Below, piece after piece: positions 28,001-37,891 of a stretch of DNA of 64,000 nucleotides. The stretch is from Siderastrea radians. Taxonomy: Eukaryota > Cnidaria > Anthozoa > Scleractinia > Rhizangiidae. The first letter of the stretch is position 1. Each line of letters begins with the position of its first letter. The position numbers and the translations under genes are program-made. The notes below the pieces were generated by a model that was given only the letters and a program-made list of their open reading frames with translations, made no database searches and was not told the DNA's origin. The DNA is taken from the NCBI GenBank assembly GCA_964017195.1, contig OZ024898.1, positions 8,807,294 through 8,871,293 on the forward strand, read 5' to 3'.

Positions 28001-30088
28001 GCTGTCACGCATTACCCTCTTTAAATAATATACTCTTTACTTTACTTTTACTTTACAGTATCATTTACCTCTCACATTCTCAGATAACACTTTTCCTTTT
28101 AATATCATAATGTTTTTAAGTAGTAAAGGGCGATCTTTCATTTTAAGGAACAGCATCATTTGAGGACATTTGTAATGATTGCGAGGTGAAATTCATTCAT
28201 CACATGTTTGAATTAATGTTTTACAAATCCTGTCAGCTTGTGGTCAACAAACTTGTGGTCACTCTTTTAAAACTGCAGAGTGGAATCAATGGTTAGTGAA
28301 GTGGACCTAAAAAACCTTTGTCCATGTGTGTCTGTGATCAATAATGTTACCGGTATTAATAACCAGATTCAACAATTTACGTACTGGTGCGTACATGAAA
28401 ATTTAGCATACGTGTTTGCCTGCTTGTAACTTATTGCAGGGTACATTTTTGTGATACCGGCAGAACAGAACATTTGTTTTGTAGGATAAAGTTGTCTGTA
28501 GCCTGTTTATTATATTTTGCAGGTCTTCGTAAGGAAGATTTGTTAATGGATGATCAACCAGATGTGGTTGAGGCCATCAAACGGCTTCCTTCTGAGGAGC
28601 GAGATCTGAGACTGTTCCGTCTGAAGAGAGCTTATGATTTGACAATGAAGCAGATCATTCTCCCTGAAGAACAGTGGACAAAACCTGAAGAGGTAACAGT
28701 GGATGTTGTACTTAAGTTGACCTCAAAGGGAGCTCTTTTCTGGAGATATTATTTTCTCTTTTACAATCTACATGAAGTGGCTTACATGCCCAGGGAGGGG
28801 GGTACTCCCTCATATAAGCTATACAGGTATGTGCGGTGCCAAGGGGTATGGTTTTTGAGCCTTTTTGGTTAGAAATAGGGCATAAATTTTGACCATTTTG
28901 GTCTGAAATAGGGTAAGGTTTGTGCATCCGGATATGGAATCTGGTATGGTTCTTACAAGAAGGTATCTTTAATTAATTTTCTTCTCCTAAAAACTGAGGT
29001 ATGATATGGAATCTGGTATGGTTCTTACAAGAAGGTATCTTTAATTAATTTTCTTCTCCTAAAAACTGAGGTATGATTAACATTGGGAATTTGAAGCCCT
29101 TCTCAAATGTTTACGTAAACAAAATAGGGTTAGGGTCTGGTCTGAAATAGGGTATCAAATTTTGGTTCAGGTCTGAAATAGGGTTGGGGAAATCACATAT
29201 TTTGGTCTGAAATAGGGCAAGGGTTTCCAGAAGCGTGCCGCACACCCCCACCCAAATCTTTGGGACATACCATTCCTGTGGTTTGCATGAAAGATTTCCT
29301 GGAAGTGAACTGCTGAAAAATTGTAGGATTTTGGAATGTGACCAAATCTTTTTTTAAACGGCTCCCTAAATCCCTTCTAATGTATGCACTGTAGACAGAT
29401 ACAGGCTGTGTGCTTAAGACTATTACAGCAATAAGAAGCCCCCAAAATACTGTAGTTTTACCAGCAGGGGCAGGGCATGAATGCATACTGTGTTCTGCCA
29501 GAAGAGGTAATAAACAGCAATAGTTGCCCTGACATTGACTGCAAAAGCAGTTTCAGTTTTGAGAAGTACATTGTACACTCTTTGGTATATGAAACTTTAC
29601 GACCTGTCATTAAGGTTACAGTTTGGGAACCTGGAGGCTTTTTATGCAACAAATACATTATGGGACTAGAACATGTAGCCAAATAAACATTCCAAATTAA
29701 ATTTTGTAAAAAAAATAAACGTATGAATATAAATAAAATTAATAAATAAATGAAACAGACAAACGAACCATGTAACAACCTAAAACTGAGACTAGAGGCA
29801 GGAGTGGTCCTTGAGTGGCAGAAGTTGAGCGAGAACCATAACAGTTTCTGTCATGGCCATGCAAATACACAGATTGTCATGGCCATGCCATTATTTTTGT
29901 CAAAGGAAGCATTATATAATTTGCCTAAAATTGCTGGGTATTAACTGTAATGGATATTGCTGCTGTAAATTTAGCAGAGCACTAATGCAACTGTGGTCAC
30001 TCTTTTACAGGATGTAACATATCTCCGTCCTTACATTGAACTCTGCAAGAAAGAAAGAGTAGAGAGGGAACAATGGGATCACCAGTGA
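24911..30088 (+). CDS. UQCRB: UQCRB, cytochrome b-c1 complex subunit 7, 3 exons, complete
   Basis: Exons 24911-25016, 28523-28692 and 30011-30088 give 117 residues plus a stop, close to the usual 110-120 of this family. Both introns are GT-AG, with phases 1 and 0. The protein is the 14-kDa subunit of ubiquinol-cytochrome c reductase (complex III; Qcr7 in yeast), on the matrix side of the inner mitochondrial membrane, where it contacts cytochrome b. Diagnostic stretches: an N-terminal [13 protein letters not shown] (about residues 25-37), [28 protein letters not shown] followed by EEQWTK, and a charged C-terminal helix with [13 protein letters not shown]. The ATG at 24911 has A at -3 and G at +4; an in-frame ATG 39 bases upstream would add residues that do not resemble the family. 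Introns are 3506 and 1318 bases and packed with mobile elements. It is transcribed away from TTC39C. Confidence 0.97.
25475..27200. mobile_element. 1726-bp inverted-repeat DNA transposon, non-autonomous
   Basis: About 88 bases at each end are near-perfect inverted repeats (CTTAGCCTCCCACGCAGTCG, then GGGGAGTCGTATTACCCTC). TAAAT flanks both sides; the longer TAAATCTT also occurs at both edges, so the target duplication is 5 bases, or 8 if the ends are asymmetric. No transposase is recognisable. Three weak internal units built on AGCTTTCAAATGG and TTAAACTTAGAAAT occur near 26102, 26292 and 26346. The MITE at 25736 is nested in it. UQCRB intron 1. Confidence 0.92.
25736..26093. mobile_element. 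358-bp MITE, copy B, nested
   Basis: The ends are AGGGTGCGTTCTTTTGGGAC and, in reverse complement, AGGGTGCATTCTTTTGGGAC. Same family as 4451-4797, but with cleaner ends, so it is probably younger. Confidence 0.93.
27777..28060 (+). mobile_element. tRNA-derived SINE, copy 2
   Basis: A-box-like GGATGGTACAGTGCTAAGAG and B-box-like CCGGGTTCAGTTCC, then the shared body (TGTGGGTTGAGTTT, GGTTTTCCCCTCTCC) and a tail of CTTTACTTTTACTTTAC. UQCRB intron 1. Confidence 0.88.
28523..28692 (+). CDS. UQCRB: UQCRB exon 2 (residues 36-92)
   Basis: It follows a polypyrimidine tract ending TTTTGCAG. It encodes the most conserved part, ending [14 protein letters not shown], before a GTAACA donor. A MITE lies about 100 bases downstream. 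Confidence 0.97.
28788..29266. mobile_element. About 480-bp MITE with GGTCTGAAATAGGG motifs
   Basis: The left end is GGAGGGGGGTACTCCCTCAT and the right, C-rich end is near CACACCCCCACCC. The interior repeats TTTTGGTCTGAAATAGGG on both halves. A 72-bp direct duplication (28931-29002 and 29003-29074) lies inside. UQCRB intron 2, about 100 bases after exon 2. Confidence 0.8.
28931..29074. repeat. Tandem duplication, 72 bp x 2
   Basis: Both copies start GATATGGAATCTGGTATGG and end CCTAAAAACTGAGGTAT. They look identical, so the duplication is recent. Confidence 0.92.
30011..30088 (+). CDS. UQCRB: UQCRB exon 3 and stop (residues 93-117)
   Basis: CTTTTACAG acceptor; encodes [20 protein letters not shown] and the stop TGA at 30086-30088. 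Confidence 0.96.
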   Translation, partial: DVTYLRPYIELCKKERVEREQWDHQ

Positions 30089-30341
30089 TGGATGTTGGAT
30101 GCAATTTTCTTTTACCTCCCTTTTGGATTTCTTAATTTTGTGTAAATTAACTGCAGATGTCAAATTTTGTATACTTCAAAACAGAAGTTGCATGAACTGA
30201 ATGAAACATGCATAAACAGATTACAGTTAGTGTTTTGACTTTATTGACAAGATTGTATTTTTGTTGATCGTGGCATCTTCTCTGACAGAAACATTTTGCT
30301 TTTGAACACGAGTTCTGTGTATTGAAGTTTGAATGTGCTGG

Positions 30342-30347
30342 AATAAA
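30342..30347 (+). terminator. UQCRB poly(A) signal
   Basis: AATAAA lies 254 bases past the UQCRB stop, followed by a T/G-rich stretch, which is the usual cleavage-site arrangement. Confidence 0.65.
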
Positions 30348-31035
30348 GACAAATACATTGTATGCTTGGTTTATTTTGAGCATCTTTTATTTGTGGAAAC
30401 ACAGATGTTGTTGTAAGAACTGCCCTGGCCTATAGTAGATGCATTTCTAGGCCATTTTCATGATTTTAGAAGGAAAATAAGCAATATGAAAAGTGGACAA
30501 GGTTTTGATCTGTTCATGACATTACTGTCAAGTAAGTAATGTACAAGGCAAAGTAACTGGATATTTGCATATAAATACAGGGTAGCTTACTAGACAGTGA
30601 TGCCATGAAGATGTCAAAATGTTGTTCACTTTTAATATTGCCTATTTACCTTCTAAAATATCCTAAATCATTTTGACAATGGCTTTCACTACCAAATAAG
30701 TAATGTTCCCTTTCTTATTAGATCATTTAATCTCAGCAGGCTTCTAATTCTATTGGAGGATGCTTGAATCCTCCCTAGTGGCACACTTTGGCACACTTCT
30801 CTTAGCCTGATTCTCAGATGGTCCAGGTTGCTTGTGGCCACACACTCTCAAAATCAGGCTACACCTCTCCTTGCCTTTCTTTTTGTACTGCCATTATTAT
30901 TTTCCTTTCCTATGAACAAGTTTTGCCAGCCTTATTGAGGATGGTGCCTCCTTTAGTTACTGCACATACATTATGGCATCTCGGATCTGGTCTGTCCGAG
31001 AAATTCACGTTTCTTACTTGGTATTTTTGTGCAGT
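30348..31035. other. Non-coding stretch after UQCRB
   Basis: No gene is supported. A short inverted pair (AGCCTGATTCTCAGA near 30805 and its imperfect complement near 30846) may mark a small repeat. Confidence 0.45.
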
Positions 31036-31275
31036 TTATGACTGTAGAAAAAGCAGATCATAGTAAGGGATGTCAGAATCCAATAAGGAAATCGGGGTAA
31101 CCACACATTTTTCAGAGATAATTGAGCCTAAATTTGGAAAGAAACTGCCATACATTCTTTGTATTCAGTTTAAAGCTTTTTTAGAATTATGGTTGCTTAG
31201 TTATCTCTGAAAAATGCGTGGTTACCCACATTTTCTTTTTAGATTGTAAGATCTGCTTTTTCCCCATAGTCATAA
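31036..31275. mobile_element. 240-bp inverted-repeat element
   Basis: Outer ends pair (TTATGACTGTAGAAAAAGCA against TGCTTTTTCCCCATAGTCAT) and an inner pair is nearly perfect (GGGTAACCACACATTTTTCA at 31095 against TGAAAAATGCGTGGTTACCC). Confidence 0.82.
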
Positions 31276-31849
31276 CCTTTACAAACATAGGCACGCAATG
31301 CGCGCAGAGCCAATGACGTTTTTTTTCACAATATGGTGAAATTTATCCTGACAACCTATGGGGCTTTACACCTCCGGTAAGTCCCACCCTAACCCCTCAG
31401 CCCCCCCCCCCCCCCACCACCACCAAAAAGATCTTGTGGTTATCCACTATAAAACCTGGTAATGATTCAGCAGCGTGACTACGCGGAGTAAAAAAAAAAA
31501 AAGGAAGAAAGCTCTTTGTTTCACGGTTCTTCAAAGAACACAGACAAAAACAAGTAAACTTAAACTTAAACTCACCGTCGAAAAATATTGCATACATAAT
31601 TTAGGCAAAGATCAGTGGAAAGTTAACAATTTTACTTCCGAAATAAATGCAAGTTGCAGTTGAACCTTTTAATTTCTTTCTTCTACCGGCGAATGTCCAA
31701 TACTTTTCAGTGCTCATAAACGGTCAACTTTTTAAAGGGTGCCGTTTTGACGCTCTGCGTGATTTGCGTGACACGCGACTCGCTTTACTTTGTTTAATTT
31801 GTAAAAATAAAAAATAAATCACTTTATTTAGGTGTCAACGGTATCTAGC
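31276..31849. other. Non-coding stretch with a C tract
   Basis: A run of about 15 C followed by CACCACCACC lies near 31401-31424. No gene is supported. Confidence 0.5.
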
Positions 31850-32060
31850 AAAGAATGCTAATTGGGGACACCTCCAAGATCAAATTGGAATTTGGATGTG
31901 TTGGTTTTTGAGGAGAGGGGAAAACCGGAGCACCCGGAGAAAAACCTCTCGGAGCAAGGACGAGAACCAACAACAAACTCAACCCATATATGACACCGGG
32001 ACCGGGAGCCGAACCCGGTGGGAGGCGAGCGCTCTCACCACTGCGCCATCCCTGCTCCCC
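31850..32060 (-). mobile_element. tRNA-derived SINE, copy 3, best preserved
   Basis: Read on the minus strand: A box in GGATGGCGCAGTGGTGAGAG, B box in CCGGGTTCGGCTCCCGG, then the same body as copies 1 and 2. Both Pol III boxes are intact. Confidence 0.9.
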
Positions 32061-32234
32061 AAAAGGTTTCAGACGTTTCAGGCAACCACTTACGTTCTTA
32101 GTACATTGTATTGTCAAAACAGGAGTCTGCCATCAAACGGCGTTTCTTGTATCCACAATATTTTCGTTCGAAATCGGTCTGAACTAGCGTTTATAAACAC
32201 GACTGAAATAGTTTCGCAACTATATTTATTTCGG

Positions 32235-32525
32235 GTGTCTGTAAAACCCGGAACACACCCGGAACACCCCGGAACACCCCAGAACACCCCGGAACACCCC
32301 CGGAACACCACCGGAACAGCCCGGAACAGCCCGGAACACCCCCGGAACATCCCATAATACCCCCGAACATCCCATAATGCTCCGGAATACCCTCAATACA
32401 GCCAGGAACACTCTTGAACACCAAAAATTCTGGTCAGCGGTCAGACCGTTCACGCATAGACTGTCCCGAGGACCTCTGAAGATTAACGAAGATTTCCGAA
32501 TTTTTCCGAAGACCTTTGCGGATCA
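32235..32525 (+). repeat. GGAACACCCC-type repeat, left copy
   Basis: It starts GGTGTCTGTAAAACCCGGAA, then about 15 degenerate units of about 11 bases (CCGGAACACCC), then a unique part with GGTCAGCGGTCAGAC and TTTGCGGATCACC. The same order appears reversed at 63015-63297. Confidence 0.88.
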
Positions 32526-32530
32526 CCCGA

Positions 32531-33205
32531 AGACAAAATGACAAAAATAAAATAAAAAATAACATTGGTGTCCTTTAGATCGACAAAGATTTGATTTTGA
32601 ATATTTCAATTCAATTATTGAAGTTGTTGTAACTCATGCGAGATTTGCATTATAACTCTCGACAAACCGATGTGACATCTATAAGTAAAATTCTGGGGGT
32701 GGGCATCCCGAATAATAATTCAATTCACCATATAACACGTCACGGTCGCGATAACTTACTCTTGGGCATTGCGTGACAGATTTTGCACGCAAAACAAAAC
32801 AGATTTTGCAGGCTGCTAAACGTCTATAGGATTTATTTTGTTTCCGTAAAGTCTGTTCCTTTTCAATTTATGTAGCTAGCACTACCGCATTTTCTCAATA
32901 AGTGCCCCACTTGCTGTTACTGTACGAACTGGGCAAAGAAACACCGCCGCTCCTTTTAAAGACCAATTAGAAAAATGTTTGAATAGTTTTGAGAAGTAAG
33001 TTGTAACTCAAGGTTTATCGCAACGTATAAAGTTGGCTTATTGAGGGAGCACACGAACTTTGCAAAGTTCAAGGAAATCTGATATGTACTCTCATCGCTG
33101 ATATTTTCCTTTTTTCGTTTACTGAACTTTTCTCTTAAAGCCTAACTAGATCTTGTGAAAGTAAATGAAATACTTGTTCCTTTTCTCGCTATAAGAGTGT
33201 AAACT
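32531..33205. other. Left flank of the large array
   Basis: I see no gene or known repeat. This sequence differs from the unit's own 3' part, so 33206 is a true array edge. Confidence 0.6.
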
Positions 33206-35652
33206 ACAACGTTCGTCACAAGTTGTTGGGAAGGTTTGACCATGAACAGAATTTTAGTAAGATTTTATTCATCTTGTCTAAATATGCCGTCATAACTTAG
33301 TCTCTGTCTCTATTCGCCAGTCCCCCCACCCCCCGTTTCAATGTTGAATGTTTGCCAGACAATACTGCAGAAGAAAAGTCCATTGAAATCCAACATTGAA
33401 AAGGGGGGAGGGGAGGAAAACAAAAGCATGGTAAAATGTGACAACCTTCCCAACAAAATTGGCTAAGGTTGTATGTAAATGACCGAACGTCTTTTCCTCA
33501 TTATATCATCCGAAGTATACACGGTACAGTGTTCATCTCACGTGTGGCAAACGTATTATTAATGTTCTTCCTACAGCTGGAATCTGGATCAGCAAACAGA
33601 GATTTTGCGAAATGCAAGAAATGTATGATGGTTAGGTGTTTGATAGCGTGACAAGAGACGTGTGTGACATTCCCAGACAAAATATCTGCTGGGAATTGTA
33701 TTTGACATAGCCGTGTAGATTCAACGGCTGTCTTTCTTTTCTCGAAAACGAAAATGTTTACTGTCAACATCATCTGTTTGTCACTGTGGTTTGTGCACAG
33801 CAGTAAGTGTTAGGCGAAAACTTCCCTTCCAACATAGTGTCACGAGTAACAGACTTTACTTCACAAATGTTCTTAGTTGACTTAGAAAAGTAACCTTACA
33901 AAACCTTTAAGAGCTTTTTAGACAAGGTTAATTGTTATACGAACGTGATAATATCAGGGAAGGAATAATGCCATCTCGCTTGAGTTATTAAAGAAAAGGG
34001 TTGATTTTTTCTTAATGAAACATGTATTCACTGGAAGGAGATATACACGTGCCGAGAGCTGTGCACCTAAAGTGGGTTCAGATCGTTCGAGAATTTTAGT
34101 GACCTTGTTTCTTTCACGTTTGTATGATTCAAGATACCTACTTAATTACTTAGTGGGAAATTGGTTTTGCGACCACAAAAAACAACTGAATGGTGTTCAT
34201 TGGAAAAATTACCTCCCGCAAAAAGAGCATCAGCGATATTTTTGCGACGACAACCAGGACTCAGTATTCCTAAATTGCTGAAAAATGCAACGTATCAACA
34301 TCATCGGCTGATCGGAGTTTTAAGGAGAGTTTCAGTTAAGGGAGAAGAAACCGGATTACTTCGTAGAAATTGGCCGCCCTAGAAAGTATCTCTTTGCGAG
34401 TTGCTTGTTTAATTTTTACATATTTCTTTCGCGTGACCTGTCAATCACACGAGGGCTATTTTGAGCGCTACAAACAATCAACTGCGACATTACTCCATAG
34501 CAAATTGCCCTAAAATTTAAAAATAAGCTCTCTTTTAACTATAATTTCGATTGAAATTTGTTATTAAGATGTGAAATGCTCGGTATATTTCACCGTTTTG
34601 TTCTTAAGAGCGAATGCCAGAAAATTTCGAGCAAACGTTGGCCACAGTTGAAAATTACTTTTCGCTCATATTTGGAGTGTTGGTAGCCAATACTAAGTTA
34701 ACAATCGTGATGTAGTTTGTTTTCAAAGAGAACACTTCCGTTGTGGGAAAATTGGAAAAATATATTTCTCACGTCCTTGGTCTCAAAACAGCCAAAATTA
34801 AGGGCGAATTTAGTAGTTACCAAAATATTACTCTCGTCCAAAAGCAAACAAAGCTAGAAAATATTTGCCCTAAGATATTGATTTGGGAAGTGTTTCACAT
34901 TTCATCTGACATGGGATTGTCTTCTTGTCGACAACTTAAAATGGAAACAAACGAATTTTAGGACGCGAATTTTGCAAGGTGATAAAAATTTCGATTTTAC
35001 CGTTATATCGCGATCACATTTTTTTCCATGTGCCCAATGATGAATTGTTCTAGGATTCGCGCTGGAAGTTGCTTAAGCATTGAACTAAATCATATGTTAA
35101 AACTGTAATGGGTATTTTGATTTAAGTCTCCCTCGAGAACCTCAAAGCTAGAGAAATTTTGTGCGTTTTTTGAATAATTAATTAGTTACGATGTAACGCA
35201 GTTTCTCGGTCCGACGAAATGAACCCTTAGACAACTCCTCATTGACAACATTAAACTGACGATTAAAGGAGAAGATTTAGAATATTAAATGACTTACCTT
35301 CGACGAAAGATACAAGTCCTCCCAGTTTATGAAATGCTTCATCAACTGCTGATCGGTTCAAAAGCTGATCGAGCTGGTAACTTGTGTCGGAAATTCGATT
35401 CGACGTTTCTTATTCTGCTTTTTCGAAGCACGTTCCATTACAGAAGGGCACAGTTTAAAACAGATGAAGCCGATTTAAAACAGATCAACCTAAAAAGCAG
35501 GCGCAAGCCAGTAAACTTTCGATAGTTAACCTGATTACATATATATATGTTTTTGAAGTTGCGTGACTGAAAAAAACTCCTCCGCAGCGGGGGGTAGTTG
35601 GGGCAATCTTACTAAAACAATGAGGCAAGCACAATATGCAGAAAGTAAAATA

Positions 35653-35703
35653 TTAATTACTTAATTAATTAATTAATTTATTTATTTATTCGTTTATTTA
35701 TTT
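35653..35703. repeat. TTAA/TTTA simple repeat
   Basis: A run of TTAATTAATTAA passes into TTTATTTATTTA, inside the TTAA element. Confidence 0.85.
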
Positions 35704-35734
35704 TCGTTCGAAATACTTTCAAATATTTTGATTT

Positions 35735-36182
35735 TTTTTTGTCAAACTATCCATCATATATTTCTTGGTACGGGACTGGAATGTTATCAAGCGGTATGAC
35801 GGCCCTGACCCTGTTTAGCACGAAAAAATGTCCTAAAATACCAACCGTGTTTAATACAACACCTCGTTCCCTGTTTAGGACAAACGAAAAAATACACACT
35901 CTCTTGTTTTACACAATTTAAATTTTTGAGAGTCCGGCGAGCGTCTCCGATCTAGGATTGCTAAATACTGTATATGGACTTAAAGCAACATTTAACAGCG
36001 AAAAATCCGACTACCATACAACCGTACCCTGTTTAGGACAATTTCACATCCTGTGTAGGACTAACTAGCATAAAATTTCACACACTGTTCAGGAAAGAGA
36101 GGCCAAAAACCAAACACTAGCCAGCGGCAAGTCCCCGTATAGGTCAATAAGGGAGCACCTCCCCCCCCCCGGGGGGGGGGGC
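35735..36182 (-). mobile_element. Nested G-rich MITE with a C10G11 end
   Basis: On the minus strand it reads from a G-rich terminus (GGTGCTCCCTTATTGACC) into repeated GTCCTAAACAGGG motifs. The terminus is a perfect C10/G11 palindrome at 36161-36181. The left end is uncertain. Confidence 0.65.
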
Positions 36183-36739
36183 TTAGATCACAGAGCGCAT
36201 TTTTGAACTGGGTAAACTCTATTTAAGATAGGACGCCTTGTTTCAGAACGTACATGCTGCTTTTCCAACACTTATCCCGCACAAGTAGCCTCCAACTCAT
36301 TTAAGCGACTACGTGAGAAGCTAGCGTGCGACAAGAACTAATTGCAGCCGAGTACATTCTTCATTATTTAACTGTCGAACGGTAACCTTGACAAACGCTA
36401 GGTTTAGCTGCATTCTTCTTTCTACAGCCAGGTTCATACCTATTAACGCGAAACATTTATTTGAGTAGGCTAGTGACTTTGGTGAAAACTGGAAATCGAG
36501 TTACAGCTTATACAACTAGAGTCTGCTAGAATTTTTCTCTCCTTGACGATTGCATCATGATGAAAACATTCAGTGATCATTTTCTAAAGTAGGTGCTGAC
36601 AGAAAGCTAATTGTTGTCTTTCTTCTGCCGGAATCCGGATCGCTTCACAAAAATTAAGTGGTGGAATTTTAATGGCCCTCCGCAAGAGAGGATGCAGCAA
36701 GAGAGTTAAACCCCGTGCCCCATGACAACTATTTGAAAT

Positions 36740-36997
36740 TTGTTATTAGTTCGCACACATGCTGCGAAGGTTTTTTTTATCTGTTGCTCCTATGTCAACA
36801 ATCTGAAATTACATGACGTCATTCTAACTGACCAACGAGGTGTCGTCCTTAAAATAACCACACAGTATGACACAGAACCAAAAGTAGATTCAAATAATTT
36901 TCATCGGGAAGTGGCCCATGTATGGGGGATTCGCTCTCTCCCTTCATCCTCTCTTGACCTCCGTCAACTCAAAGTAAGGATGGTTGTCCTGTTTTAA
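36740..36997 (+). other. Unrecognised 85-codon reading inside the TTAA element
   Basis: The middle part looks protein-like (QRGVVLKITTQYDTEPKVDS) and is followed by a donor-like AAAGTAAGG near 36970. I cannot match it to any family. Candidate exon of the element or of captured host sequence; chance is equally possible. Confidence 0.2.
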
Positions 36998-37830
36998 TAT
37001 TTGCATGGTTGTCCTGTGGCCACGTCACTTACGACCCAACGCTTCCTTGTCTTTATCATTTCTTAATAGTGTGTGTGTGTGTGAGGGGGGGTGGGGGGAG
37101 AGGGAGGGTTAAACACATTTCTGTCTATTTTAATGCCCGATTTTTTTTGGCCTTTACTGAGTTAAAGCTTTGTATGAACCGATCTTATTCAGTTTTCAAA
37201 GTATTTCTTTGAATCCTTTTACTGTGCTTATCTTTTCTTAATTTCCCTTTCTTGTCTTTGCTCAATCCCCCTACTTACCATTAATAGATTGTTTAGTCTC
37301 TTCAGTGTATTTTTGTGAGAAACATATGAAGTTACTGTGAAATTTCATCACATGTAAAGAAATGATCAACCCTGGTAGGTGCATTTCTTACCAAAGGCGA
37401 CAGTTCTTTCAATGTATGGGGCTTTCTTCGTAATTATTACGTCAGCTGTTGGATTATCAAAGTGCTCGCAGATGTCCCTAAGCATTTGAATAGCAAATTT
37501 TGATAGCTTTGAGTTGCAATAAGTTCGCAAAGGTTATGGTTGTCGTAGCAGATGGGGTGGACAAGCGTAACGTCTCGAAGAATTTTAATTCTCAGCTTCT
37601 TTGCTTGTTTCGCTTTCCGTTTGTGCCAACGCGTTGTTCTTTCGCTGGCCTCTTCCCGTCAGTTTTCATGGGATATCTCACCGGACTTATGTCCCTACTT
37701 TGTAGAAAAGTGTTCAGGTGTTCAAGTGGTTGACCAGAAGGTACAAGGGAATCATCTGTGTCGGTGATGGCATGCATGCTCTGTGACGGAGACTGAAAGT
37801 CGGGTGAAAAGGAACTTGCTGGAGTGACTG

Positions 37831-37890
<60 letters not shown>
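37831..37890. repeat. AAT microsatellite, about 20 units
   Basis: A perfect AAT run inside the TTAA element; it creates a spurious poly-Leu reading on the minus strand. Confidence 0.95.

Positions 37891-37891
<1 letters not shown>

Noticed and set aside
32191..32453. Overlapping Cys/Gly/Pro-rich readings
   Set aside because: Translations of the GGAACACCCC-type repeat; the same occurs at 63077-63401.
33501..33773. The 83-90 codon readings repeated in each array unit as real genes
   Set aside because: They recur only because the unit recurs. Several overlap on opposite strands, and none has a recognisable domain or signal.
37500..37767. Two overlapping 70-77 codon readings as genes in the TTAA element
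   Set aside because: Different frames over the same bases, no domain, and no splice sites that link them to a longer protein.
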